From: Synechococcus sp. MVIR-18-1
GTDB lineage: Bacteria > Cyanobacteriota > Cyanobacteriia > PCC-6307 > Cyanobiaceae
Direction of reading: 5' to 3'
Length of the DNA: 64,000 nucleotides
Assembly (NCBI RefSeq): GCF_014279835.1
Contig: NZ_CP047942.1
Span: 1,674,001-1,738,000 of the forward strand
A program made the translations under genes and the position numbers. The notes below the pieces were generated by a model that worked only from the letters and a program-made list of their open reading frames with translations, had not been told where the DNA came from and did no database searches. This document shows positions 8,964 through 17,408 of this stretch, in pieces (the stretch's first letter is position 1; every line of letters starts with the position of its first letter).

Positions 8964-10250
8964 ATGGCGGGATCAGAAAGCCAACATTCCATAGACAGCA
9001 AAGGGCAAAGCCCGGCAGCGCAGCCGCCTCGCAAGCCGTTGCAGGTGATGCATATCAGCCGCAAAGACGAACAGGACCGCCTCCATCGTGAGGCGGAAGA
9101 AGCACGGGCGGCCGCAGATGTGGCGATGGCACGGGCTGTTGAGTTAGAGCAGGCTGCACAAAGAGCTCAGAACACAACGGCTAGACCTCCAACCGCCCCA
9201 ACCACGACGGCCAAGCCATCAGCGGTTGATGACGACGCTCGTTTTGGGACCGATGAGCTCAGTGGCATGAGCATGGCCGACCTACTCGGCCCATCCGACG
9301 CGAATGGAAAAGCTTCGAAGTCCAAGCCAAGTCCTGCCAAAACCTCAAGTCGAAGCGTCGACGACTTCGACTTTGACGAAGGTGCTTTTCTCGCCGCCCT
9401 CGATGCCAACGAACCGGTGGGCACCACAGGGGAAGTAGTGACTGGAACAGTGATCGCGATGGAAAGCGATGGTGTTTACGTCGACATCGGCGGCAAGGCC
9501 CCAGGCTTTATGCCCAAAAACGAATGTGGTCTGGGAGTGATCACCAACCTGAAGGAGAGATTCCCTAAGGGCCTCGAGATTGAAGTCTTGGTGACGCGTG
9601 AGCAAAATGCTGATGGGATGGTCACCATCAGCTGCCGCGCCCTCGCCTTACGTCAGAGCTGGGACAAGGTCAAACAGCTTGAGAAAGAGGGCAGGGTCGC
9701 TCAAGTCAAAGTCACCGGTTTTAACCGCGGTGGTGTGACTTGCGATTTAGAAGGATTACGAGGCTTTATCCCCCGTTCCCAATTGCAGGACGGTGAAAAC
9801 CATGAAGCCTTAGTTGGCAAAACCTTGGGTGTGGCTTTCCTCGAGGTCAATTCTGAAACGCGAAAATTGGTCCTTTCTGAGAAGAGAGCAGCCACTGCCG
9901 CTCGGTTCTCAGAACTAGAAATTGGACAACTGGTTGAAGGCCATGTGGCGGCCATCAAGCCCTACGGACTTTTCGTAGATCTCGGAGGGATCAGCGGGCT
10001 TCTCCATCAATCCTCCATTACCGGAGGCAGCATGCGGTCAATGCGTGAAATCTTTGATCAAGGCGATGCGGTGAAAGCTTTAATTACGGACTTGGATCCA
10101 GGTCGCGGGCGAATCGCTCTCAATACCGCAATGCTTGAAGGACAGCCTGGTGAATTACTTGTTGATAAAGACAAAGTGATGGCAGAAGCGACCGATCGAG
10201 CCAATAGAGCTCGTAACGTCCTGAAGCAACAGGAACAATCAGCTGGATGA
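8964..10250 (+). CDS. S1-domain RNA-binding protein (ribosomal protein S1 paralogue, Rps1b-like)
   Basis: About 428 residues from the ATG at 8964 (8955 is an alternative). The N-terminal ~140 residues are low-complexity with an Ala/Glu-rich predicted helix and acidic patches. Three S1/OB repeats follow: GTVIAMESDGVYVDIGGKAPGF, AQVKVTGFNRGGVTCDLEGLRGF and EGHVAAIKPYGLFVDLGGISGL. Cyanobacteria carry two or three S1-like proteins, and this arrangement fits the second (Rps1b-type), which binds mRNA but is not the main ribosomal S1. Its stop codon overlaps the start of the Tab2-like gene by four bases, suggesting translational coupling of two RNA-related proteins. Confidence 0.85.
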   Translation: MAGSESQHSIDSKGQSPAAQPPRKPLQVMHISRKDEQDRLHREAEEARAAADVAMARAVELEQAAQRAQNTTARPPTAPTTTAKPSAVDDDARFGTDELSGMSMADLLGPSDANGKASKSKPSPAKTSSRSVDDFDFDEGAFLAALDANEPVGTTGEVVTGTVIAMESDGVYVDIGGKAPGFMPKNECGLGVITNLKERFPKGLEIEVLVTREQNADGMVTISCRALALRQSWDKVKQLEKEGRVAQVKVTGFNRGGVTCDLEGLRGFIPRSQLQDGENHEALVGKTLGVAFLEVNSETRKLVLSEKRAATAARFSELEIGQLVEGHVAAIKPYGLFVDLGGISGLLHQSSITGGSMRSMREIFDQGDAVKALITDLDPGRGRIALNTAMLEGQPGELLVDKDKVMAEATDRANRARNVLKQQEQSAG

Positions 10251-11161
10251 TCTCCGCCGAACAGACCCAGAACGATGCAAGTGAACGTTCAAGCGGGACT
10301 TTTTCAGGCGACTGGGAACTCGATTTCTATTCCAGACCCATCCTCGAACCTGATGGCAAAAAACGTTGGGAGCTGCTGATCATCAGCTCCCCCTGCGAAG
10401 GAACGACCGCCAGTTTTCGTTTCGAAAAACGTTGCCCAGCCGGCAGCGTGAACTCCACCTGGTTAACCAGCGCTCTTTCGGAAGCGATTGCAGCTGCTCA
10501 ACACCAAGGCTGGTCCGCACCCCGAAAGCTGCGTTCGTGGAGAAGCTCGATGCGCACCATGATTCAGAGGGCTGCGTCTGAACTGGGTCTCGAGATGGTG
10601 CCAAGCCGTCGCACCTACTCCCTATTCGATTGGATCGCTGAGCGCGAAGAAGATCTTTACCCCAACCAAGAGGGCTATATGGCAGGACCTCTTGCTCCCC
10701 CGCCAGTACCCATCAGCACGCCGCCTCGTCCCCTACCCGAATCTGTTCGTGGTGATGCCTGGAATTGGGCCGAACTCCCAGCTTCAGCCTTACGTGAAGC
10801 CGCCGGATGGCCCATCGGATTCCGAGGACTGCTGCCAGTTCCCACCACAATTCAGGATGACCAAGTCATCCCAGGATTGCGCCTTTTCAGCAAAACCAGG
10901 GGATTAGCCCTGGCTGGTCTCCTCGGTGGGATTGAACCTGTGCGCCTCAGAGTGAGCGGCACCCAACTTCTCCTGGAGGCTGGTCAGGATGACTGCTGGC
11001 TTGTAAGCGATCTCAGCGCCGAGGAAGCCACCCATGTTTCAGGACTGATGACACAAACGTCTGAGCGCGCTGACGGGTTGCAGTTCATCGCTGTTCAAAC
11101 CTCACCGGAAGCTGAGCGTTTTGAAGGGTTTTGGATGTTGCGGGATCAAGCAGAACCATGA
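10247..11161 (+). CDS. Tab2/Atab2-like RNA-binding protein
   Basis: 304 residues. WELDFYSRPILEPDGKKRWELLI near the start, KLRSWRSSMRTMIQRAASELG in the middle and AGWPIGFRGLLPVP are hallmarks of the Tab2 family. In Chlamydomonas and Arabidopsis these proteins bind the psaB mRNA 5' region and are needed for photosystem translation; the cyanobacterial homologues are uncharacterised in detail. It overlaps the S1-domain gene by 4 bases and the PgeF gene by 4 bases (ATGA), so the three are likely translated together. A role in thylakoid-protein mRNA handling is inference from the family. Confidence 0.88.
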   Translation: MISAEQTQNDASERSSGTFSGDWELDFYSRPILEPDGKKRWELLIISSPCEGTTASFRFEKRCPAGSVNSTWLTSALSEAIAAAQHQGWSAPRKLRSWRSSMRTMIQRAASELGLEMVPSRRTYSLFDWIAEREEDLYPNQEGYMAGPLAPPPVPISTPPRPLPESVRGDAWNWAELPASALREAAGWPIGFRGLLPVPTTIQDDQVIPGLRLFSKTRGLALAGLLGGIEPVRLRVSGTQLLLEAGQDDCWLVSDLSAEEATHVSGLMTQTSERADGLQFIAVQTSPEAERFEGFWMLRDQAEP

Positions 11162-11976
11162 CCGCTGCTGCCGATCCGTTCCGCCAGCCCGACAATCTGT
11201 TCAACACTCTTGAGCATTGGACATGGGTGGGCTGCTACGGCGGTTATTACCTCACCTCGGACGCGATGCAGACCGCAGGGTTCGAGCATGGCTTTTTCAC
11301 CCGTCTTTGGCAAAACCGCGGGCCTGATGCCTTAGCGGCCTATCTATCTGCGGGAGTGAGTGTCCACCGCCCCCAACAAGTTCACGGCAACCGAGTTCTC
11401 GATGCTGGAGAAGCGATCGGTTCTCCCTGGCCTGATGCCGACGGTTTAGTCAGCGACCGTGGTGGGCAAAGTCTCTGGGTTTGCGGTGCCGATTGCACCC
11501 CCGTTCTTTTTGCAGACCCCACCAGCGGCAACGTTGCTGCTTGTCATGCGGGCTGGAGAGGGGTCGCCAGCGGCATTCTGCCTGCAGCAATACGGCGTTT
11601 AGCCACGCTAGGAGCGAAACCAGACCAACTCATTGTGGCCCTAGGTCCAGCAGTTAGTGGGGTGAATTATCAGGTGGAAACCGACGTAGCGGAGCAGGTA
11701 GGACAAGCTCTCCATTCAGATCGATCGTTAGATCTCAGCGAACTGGAGGCCCTGGGCATCCTTTTGCCCGATCCAGCCCCCAACAAGTGTCGCCTCGATA
11801 TTCGTCTTGCCGCCCTTGAACAGCTGCAATGCTGCGGCATACCAGAGCAACAGATCAATCTCTGCCCTCTCTGCACCGTTTCAGAGCCAAGTCTGTTCCA
11901 CTCCTGGCGTCGCGATCAGGTAAGAGCAGTGCAATGGAGTGGAATCGTTGGTCAAGCGGCGGACTCCTCAGCGTGA
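11158..11976 (+). CDS. pgeF: Laccase-domain multicopper/purine nucleosidase family protein (YfiH/PgeF)
   Basis: 272 residues from the ATG that overlaps the Tab2 stop. Family motifs are QQVHGNRVL, DGLVSDR, CGADCTPVLFADP and CHAGWRGVASGI, with His and Cys zinc/copper ligands. The family includes purine-nucleoside phosphorylase/adenosine deaminase activity and, in E. coli PgeF, removal of misincorporated serine from peptidoglycan precursors. Which applies here is not decidable from sequence. A C-terminal CPLCTVSEPSLFHSWRRD segment matches the usual CTxxxxxxFFSxRRD end. It converges on the FAD oxidoreductase gene with a 9-base overlap. Confidence 0.88.
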   Translation: MTAAADPFRQPDNLFNTLEHWTWVGCYGGYYLTSDAMQTAGFEHGFFTRLWQNRGPDALAAYLSAGVSVHRPQQVHGNRVLDAGEAIGSPWPDADGLVSDRGGQSLWVCGADCTPVLFADPTSGNVAACHAGWRGVASGILPAAIRRLATLGAKPDQLIVALGPAVSGVNYQVETDVAEQVGQALHSDRSLDLSELEALGILLPDPAPNKCRLDIRLAALEQLQCCGIPEQQINLCPLCTVSEPSLFHSWRRDQVRAVQWSGIVGQAADSSA

Positions 11977-13635
11977 GGAACCCAGCCGCAAGCCCACGGC
12001 CTCTGCGACTCGTATCCCATCAATCGCCGCAGACAGGATCCCCCCCGCATAGCCGGCCCCTTCGCCAGCAGGCGTAAGACCCACCGTATTGATCGACTCG
12101 AAATGTTCGTCACGAGGAATACGCAGCGGTGACGATGTGCGCGTTTCCACTGCTGTTAGTAACGCATCGGGATGGTCATACCCCTTGATGCGACGAGCAA
12201 AACGAGGCAAAGCCTCTTGCAATGCTGCCACCATTGGGGGTGGCAGCAGGCTGCGTAAATCACTTGGTGACACACCAGGTTGGTAAGAAGCGCCGATTGC
12301 ACCAAGTTCCGTTGTGGAACGTCCAGCCAAAAAGTCCTGGAGCCGCTGCACTGGAGCGCTGTAATCAGCCCCCCCGAGAACAAACGCTTTTTGTTCCAGC
12401 GCACGCTGGAAGGCAAGACCAGCCAAGGGATCCCCTGGCCAGGCGGCATAGGCCGCCAGGTCGTCCTCATCCACAGGAACAACCAATGCGGCGTTGGCAT
12501 TGCGCTCATTTCGTGAATGCTGGCTCATGCCATTGGTGACGACCCGGCCCTTCTCCGAGGTTGCGCCAACCACCAGTCCGCCTGGACACATACAAAAGCT
12601 GTAAACACAACGGCCATTTTCAGCATGGTGAACGAGCTTGTATTCCGCCGCCCCAAGGAGTGGATGTCCTGCGTTCAGCCCCCAGCGCGCTTCGTCGACC
12701 AAGGCCTGGGGATGTTCAATACGAAATCCGACCGCAAACGGCTTGGCTTCAAGAGCCACTCCAGCCTCCTGAAGCATCTGGAAGCTGTCCCGTGCTGAAT
12801 GCCCTGGAGCAAACACCACCTGACGGCAACGCAATGAAGTCCCATCCGACAAGGACAGACCCACCACTTGCTGGGACTTACCTGAACCATGAGGTCCAGC
12901 GCAAGGTTTGAGCAAGATCTGATCAACCCTGCTGCCGAAACGAACCTCGCCACCGAGAGCCTCAATTTTGGCCCGCAGCCCCCTCACCACCGTGGCCAGT
13001 TTGAAGGTGCCGATATGGGGTCGGTGCTGCGTGAGAATCTCGCGATTTGCACCACAGGCCACCAGTTCTTCCAGGACTTTGCAGCCGTAATGATCAGGAT
13101 CACTGACCTGGCTGTAGAGCTTCCCATCCGAAAATGTTCCTGCACCGCCCTCCCCAAACTGGGCATTGGATTCTGGATTGAACTCAGCTGTTCGACGCCA
13201 AAATCCAAACGTATCGGCCGTTCTTTGTTTCACGGGCTGTCCCCGTTCCAGCAACAACGGACGAAATCCCATCTGAGCCAGAAGGAGAGCAGCAAAATAA
13301 CCACACGGACCAGCTCCGACCACCACAGGCCGCTGCTCGGAGTCCCAGACACTCCCTTCCGGAGCCTGGGCGACATATTTGTAGTGGGTGTCTGGGGTCG
13401 GACGAATTCTTCGATCGCCGTGTCTTCGCCGCAACAGCGCTGCTTCTCCATCCAGTGCTACATCCACGGAATAAATCAGCTGAATGCGATCGCGACGACG
13501 GGCATCAACACTCCGCTTCACCAACTGACAACGAAGCAGACGCGCCGGTGGAATCTTCAGGCAACGCAGAACCGCTTGCTCCAGATCATCAGGACCGTGA
13601 TCCAAAGGAAGTCGGAGTTCACTAAGACGCAACAC
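11968..13635 (-). CDS. FAD-dependent oxidoreductase (uncharacterised NAD(FAD)-utilising dehydrogenase family)
   Basis: 555 residues. A roughly 90-residue N-terminal region (SELRLPLDHGPDDLEQAVLR onward) typical of this family precedes the FAD-binding VVVGAGPCGYFAALLLAQMG and the ribose-binding Glu in LLLERG. It also has FGEGGAGTFSDGKLYSQ, FAPGHSARDSF, a Cys-containing FCMCPGGLVVGA and a C-terminal GEGAGYAGGILSAAIDGIR. This is the widespread bacterial COG2509-type dehydrogenase, whose substrate is unknown. It is the last gene of the hemH-ilvB run and starts 5 bases after the periplasmic-binding-fold gene ends. It overlaps pgeF by 9 bases at the 3' ends. Confidence 0.87.
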   Translation of the reverse strand: MLRLSELRLPLDHGPDDLEQAVLRCLKIPPARLLRCQLVKRSVDARRRDRIQLIYSVDVALDGEAALLRRRHGDRRIRPTPDTHYKYVAQAPEGSVWDSEQRPVVVGAGPCGYFAALLLAQMGFRPLLLERGQPVKQRTADTFGFWRRTAEFNPESNAQFGEGGAGTFSDGKLYSQVSDPDHYGCKVLEELVACGANREILTQHRPHIGTFKLATVVRGLRAKIEALGGEVRFGSRVDQILLKPCAGPHGSGKSQQVVGLSLSDGTSLRCRQVVFAPGHSARDSFQMLQEAGVALEAKPFAVGFRIEHPQALVDEARWGLNAGHPLLGAAEYKLVHHAENGRCVYSFCMCPGGLVVGATSEKGRVVTNGMSQHSRNERNANAALVVPVDEDDLAAYAAWPGDPLAGLAFQRALEQKAFVLGGADYSAPVQRLQDFLAGRSTTELGAIGASYQPGVSPSDLRSLLPPPMVAALQEALPRFARRIKGYDHPDALLTAVETRTSSPLRIPRDEHFESINTVGLTPAGEGAGYAGGILSAAIDGIRVAEAVGLRLGSSR

Positions 13636-13640
13636 CGGCT

Positions 13641-14918
13641 TTAAAGACCCCTGCCACGGTTAGACCCCGACTGCGGAGCAATCACCCGGGTAGTCGCCTG
13701 TCCCGACGGAATCTGTCCTGGTCTCAACGCCAGATCACTGGCGGCTCCCTCTAAAAGAACAGCCTTGCCTTGCTGACGAAGGGCAATCGCCTGACATAAA
13801 GGCTGCACCTCGGCATCCGGATCAAGCCAACCGATGGGGTCACGGAGCCCTTCCGATGACATAGGCGCGGGGGCGAGCGTAGCCAAAGCCACAACACGGG
13901 CAGCATCAAAACCAGAGGCCGCCAACAGATCAGGAGCCTGCCCCCAGCGCTGCTGGTAAGACGTCGCGAATGAAGACCAACCGGGACCGTGCGCCTGTTG
14001 ATCAGGACTCAATTGTGTCCAAGGTCTTTGAGAGACAGCATCAAGACGGGTCACGGGCAACAGCCAAATCCTGGCCGGTGACGCAAGCGAAGCTCCCATC
14101 AGCCGACCGTCGTTCTGTGCTTGATCCAACAGCCTCGCCAACTGTCCAGAAGGATCAGCGGCCAGAGCAATGGCAGCAGGACGTTTCCAAGCCACGTCTT
14201 GAATCAATTGATTCACAGCGGACGGATCGCCTGCGTTGACCTGCTGCACCAAAGACTTCTCATAGGATTCGACCTTGCCCCCTAATTGCTCGAAAGCCTC
14301 CGTATAGGTCACTGCCATGCCTGCAGCGCGGTCAGCCGGATCGGCAACCACCATGATTCTTCGCCATCCCTGCGCAAGCGTATCGATTGCCAGTTGATCG
14401 ATTTCAGACTGTTGGGAAGGGCTCAAAGGATGCAGCAATCCCTGCGGATCAAGCGGCACCAATTGATTTAAAGACGCACCGCGTTGATACGGAAGGATCA
14501 CATTGATCTGGTGGTCCTGGGCCAGTCGAGAAAAACGAGAGAGTTCCGTTGCAAAAGGTGCGATCACCACAGAACGCGTTGAACCAAGAAATGGAGCCGG
14601 GTCGTCATCGAGACCAATCGTGCGCCACTCCACATCCGCGGGGGAACTTCCACACTCTCGAACCTGCTCTTCCCCGAGAGCAAAACCTTGCCGAAACACA
14701 GCATGCGCAGGCATCAACCCGTCTGACAAGAGCGCAAGCACGGGGGCTCTTTCCTGCGTGCTTGCAGCGAGGGCTTGGCATCCCAGCAGACTTGCCACCA
14801 CGATTAAGCCTTGACCAATGCTGAAACGCTTCCAAAAGTTCCCTAATTTTGAATCAGAAGCACGGTCACTCATGGGGGCCTCAGTTGGAGGGGTCATGAG
14901 AGAACCGCTCTTTGTCAA
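13641..14918 (-). CDS. Type-1 periplasmic-binding-fold lipoprotein (ABC substrate-binding/LppC-like)
   Basis: Up to 425 residues; internal starts at 14897 and 14873 are possible. A hydrophobic segment GQGLIVVASLLGCQALA contains a plausible lipobox (SLLGC), suggesting a lipid-anchored periplasmic protein. The rest alternates alpha/beta and carries the pattern of the leucine/isoleucine/valine-binding-protein fold: SVVIAPFATELSRFS, RIMVVADPADRAAGMAVTYTEAF kept to a Rossmann-like rhythm, and AASGFDAARVVALA near the C-terminus. No permease or ATPase genes flank it, so it may be a stand-alone sensor or a regulator of wall synthesis (LpoA uses this fold). Ligand unknown. Confidence 0.72.
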   Translation of the reverse strand: MTKSGSLMTPPTEAPMSDRASDSKLGNFWKRFSIGQGLIVVASLLGCQALAASTQERAPVLALLSDGLMPAHAVFRQGFALGEEQVRECGSSPADVEWRTIGLDDDPAPFLGSTRSVVIAPFATELSRFSRLAQDHQINVILPYQRGASLNQLVPLDPQGLLHPLSPSQQSEIDQLAIDTLAQGWRRIMVVADPADRAAGMAVTYTEAFEQLGGKVESYEKSLVQQVNAGDPSAVNQLIQDVAWKRPAAIALAADPSGQLARLLDQAQNDGRLMGASLASPARIWLLPVTRLDAVSQRPWTQLSPDQQAHGPGWSSFATSYQQRWGQAPDLLAASGFDAARVVALATLAPAPMSSEGLRDPIGWLDPDAEVQPLCQAIALRQQGKAVLLEGAASDLALRPGQIPSGQATTRVIAPQSGSNRGRGL

Positions 14919-14921
14919 AAC

Positions 14922-15140
14922 CTAGGTAGATGGATCGGTTTCGTCCTCTTTTGTCTCAGGATTTGTCGATGGGATTAACAGGGCCAGCAAACCTGCAGCC
15001 AACAACAACCCGCCCAGTCCTAGGGCGAGGGATTGATTCTCTCCTGGCACATCGCCCCAAACCGCCGTACTAAAAAAAGCAGCTGATAGAAGCAAACAGG
15101 GCACCATCACAATGCCGGCAGCGAAGCGATTTTTTCCCAT
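14922..15140 (-). CDS. Small two-helix membrane protein
   Basis: 72 residues from the ATG at 15140 (MGKNRFAAGIVMVPCLLLSA). It has two hydrophobic segments, about 8-27 and 40-58, separated by a short polar loop with GDVPGENQ, and an acidic tail (PETKEDETDPST). The frame stays open upstream to 15212, inside the preceding gene, but that part is polar and unlikely to be translated. It lies 1 base after the nuclease-fold gene and 3 bases before the periplasmic-fold gene, firmly inside the hemH-ilvB run. Function unknown. Confidence 0.65.
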   Translation of the reverse strand: MGKNRFAAGIVMVPCLLLSAAFFSTAVWGDVPGENQSLALGLGGLLLAAGLLALLIPSTNPETKEDETDPST

Positions 15141-15141
15141 C

Positions 15142-15570
15142 TCAGCTTGCGTTGCAACTTTGCGTAGCCAAGCCGTTGGTGACCAGTGAAAGGCCAAGAT
15201 CCTGATCGGCATCTAGAGGGGTAACGCGGGCAATCAAAACACCGTCTTCATTTCCCTCTGGACGAAGGTTCACCCGTTTGCGTCGAGGCACTGCTTTCTT
15301 TAAAAGATCAACAGCAGCCTCTTCATTGGCGGGATCAACTGCAACACAAGCCAAACGAACGCTGTAATTGCGATTGCGATCTCCAATTTGAAGAAGAGTG
15401 GACGAACGCACTTGCAAGACTTCTGCTGCCACAGATGGCAATGGTGAAGCCAGCATCACGACCAACAGAATTAAAAAACTGGAGCCAAGACGGATCAGAG
15501 CTGCTCTTCGCAAACGGGGCAGCAATGGGGATTGCTGGCTGTGACGGTGAAGCAGTCCGGGCATGATCAT
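15142..15570 (-). CDS. Exported staphylococcal-nuclease-fold protein, apparently catalytically degenerate
   Basis: 142 residues. The N-terminus is basic, then a membrane/signal helix (SSFLILLVVMLASPLPSVAA). The mature part follows the SNase pattern (VRLACVAVDPANEEAAVDLLKK; VLIARVTPLDADQDLGLSLVTNGLA). The DGDT calcium site is replaced by RSST and the usual RDxYGR catalytic arginine region reads EDGVLIARV, so nuclease activity is doubtful. Its start overlaps the ilvB stop by four bases (ATGA), implying coupled translation. It is likely periplasmic or lumenal; role unknown. Confidence 0.7.
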   Translation of the reverse strand: MIMPGLLHRHSQQSPLLPRLRRAALIRLGSSFLILLVVMLASPLPSVAAEVLQVRSSTLLQIGDRNRNYSVRLACVAVDPANEEAAVDLLKKAVPRRKRVNLRPEGNEDGVLIARVTPLDADQDLGLSLVTNGLATQSCNAS

Positions 15571-17348
15571 CTGGAATCCTGGGCCAACTCAGGATGGGAG
15601 GGGAGACCCACCATCTGCGCATTGCTGGCGCCTGGTGGCACCATCGGGTAACAATTTTCCCCACGTCTGACGTGGACATCAATCAGGGTCGGACGTGGTG
15701 ATGCAAACGCTTCACTGAGCTTGGTATGAAGATCATCTCGTTCGGTGATCTTGACGCCATCAACGCCAAAAGCCCTTGCTAATGCACTGAAGTCAGGCAT
15801 GCCGTTGAGCATGTCGGATGCTGAATATCGCTCCTCGTAAAAGCTTTCCTGCCACTGCCGAACCATTCCCTGCCAGTGATTATTCACAATCACAACTTTC
15901 ACAGGAAGTGAATACTGAGCCAAGGTTCCAAGTTCCTGAATATTCATCAGGATGCTTGCATCACCAGCAATGCAAACCACTTTCTGATCCGGGAACGCCA
16001 CCTGAGCCCCGAGAGCGGCTGGCATTCCAAATCCCATGGTTCCCAATCCAGCGCTGCTGATCCAACAACGCGGCCCGTTACGCAAGTACTGAGCAGCCCA
16101 CATCTGATGTTGGCCTACATCTGTCGTGATGATGGCGTCACTGGCCAGATCACGGACAGCCAAAAGCACTTCTTGCGGAAAAATCGCTCCTTCCTTGGCA
16201 GGGATGGTGAGTGGGTAAAGCGTCTTCCAAGTCTTGATTTGTTCCAGCCAAGACGAGGTCTTCAACTCGGCGGAATGCGGTCGACTCTGATCAACAAGTT
16301 GAGCAAGGCTTAAACCCAAATCACCCAGCACAACCACATCGGGACGTCGGTTTTTACCAACCTCCGCAGGATCAATCTCAAAATGAATAACCTTGGCCTT
16401 GGGAGCAAACGTGTCGAGCTTGCCCGTCACGCGGTCGTCAAAACGAGCCCCAACTGCGATCAACAGATCGCAGTCTGTAACTGCAAAGTTGGCATACGCA
16501 GTTCCATGCATCCCCAACATGCCTAAGGCGAGTGAATGATTCTCGTCAAAAGCTCCCTTCCCCATCAACGTGGTGGTCACAGGGATCTGGAAGCGCTCAG
16601 CCAAGACTTGGAGGCTGTCATGGGCACCTGCGCTGACCGCACCACCCCCCACATAAAAGAGGGGACGACTCGACTCACGAATCAAGGCAAGCGCATCGGT
16701 AACCGCATCAACCGCAGGATGAGCCGGCTGCCTGAACCCAGGCGGATGGATCGATCCTGGTTGAACTGGGATGTAATCAAATTCTTCTTGACCTACATCT
16801 TTGGGGATATCGATCAATACAGGGCCAGGACGTCCTGAAGAAGCGATCAGGAACGCTTGAGCGACCACGGAAGCGAGATCCGCTGGGTCACGAACCACCC
16901 AGGAGTGCTTCACGATTGGCAACGTAATGCCAAAAATATCTGTTTCCTGAAACGCATCAGTGCCGATCGCAGGCCTAGGGACTTGGCCTGTGATGACCAC
17001 CATTGGAACGGAGTCCATTTGGGCCGTAGCAATGCCCGTGACCAGATTGGTGGCACCAGGGCCAGACGTTCCAAAACAGACGCCAACCCGACCAGTGGCA
17101 CGGGCATAGGCATCAGCGGCATGGGTGCCACCCTGCTCATGACGCACCAAAATGTGCTTTAGCCAGCCTTCGCTTTCGGCGATGTGCAGAGCGTCATAGA
17201 TCGGCAGGATCGCACCGCCGGGGTAGCCAAAAATGGTGTCGACGCCATGGAGCCTGAGGGCATTCATCAGGGCGTGGGCGCCGGTGATACGGCGTTGACC
17301 GTTCCAATCCAACGCATCCGCGGCCGTGGGAACGGATGTCAGGGTCAC
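15567..17348 (-). CDS. ilvB: Acetolactate synthase large (catalytic) subunit
   Basis: 593 residues of TPP enzyme. It has FGYPGGAILPIYDAL, the TPP-activating Glu in HEQGGTHAADAYARATGR, GTSGPGATNLVTGIATA, an FAD-binding middle domain and the TPP/Mg motif GDASILMNIQELGTLAQ followed by NNHWQGMVRQWQ. It condenses two pyruvates (or pyruvate plus 2-oxobutyrate) in branched-chain amino-acid synthesis. The regulatory small subunit (ilvH/N) is not in the window. It follows hemH after 60 bases, and the SNase-fold gene overlaps its stop by four bases. Confidence 0.96.
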   Translation of the reverse strand: MTLTSVPTAADALDWNGQRRITGAHALMNALRLHGVDTIFGYPGGAILPIYDALHIAESEGWLKHILVRHEQGGTHAADAYARATGRVGVCFGTSGPGATNLVTGIATAQMDSVPMVVITGQVPRPAIGTDAFQETDIFGITLPIVKHSWVVRDPADLASVVAQAFLIASSGRPGPVLIDIPKDVGQEEFDYIPVQPGSIHPPGFRQPAHPAVDAVTDALALIRESSRPLFYVGGGAVSAGAHDSLQVLAERFQIPVTTTLMGKGAFDENHSLALGMLGMHGTAYANFAVTDCDLLIAVGARFDDRVTGKLDTFAPKAKVIHFEIDPAEVGKNRRPDVVVLGDLGLSLAQLVDQSRPHSAELKTSSWLEQIKTWKTLYPLTIPAKEGAIFPQEVLLAVRDLASDAIITTDVGQHQMWAAQYLRNGPRCWISSAGLGTMGFGMPAALGAQVAFPDQKVVCIAGDASILMNIQELGTLAQYSLPVKVVIVNNHWQGMVRQWQESFYEERYSASDMLNGMPDFSALARAFGVDGVKITERDDLHTKLSEAFASPRPTLIDVHVRRGENCYPMVPPGASNAQMVGLPSHPELAQDSR

Positions 17349-17408
17349 GGCTGCCTCATAAGGATCTGACCCTCAAGATTAAGTGGCCATCTCACCAATT
17401 GGCACTGT

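Noticed and set aside
12889-13644. 251-residue plus-strand frame opposite the FAD oxidoreductase
   Set aside because: It is antisense to a gene with clear FAD motifs and has no recognisable protein features, so it is a shadow frame.
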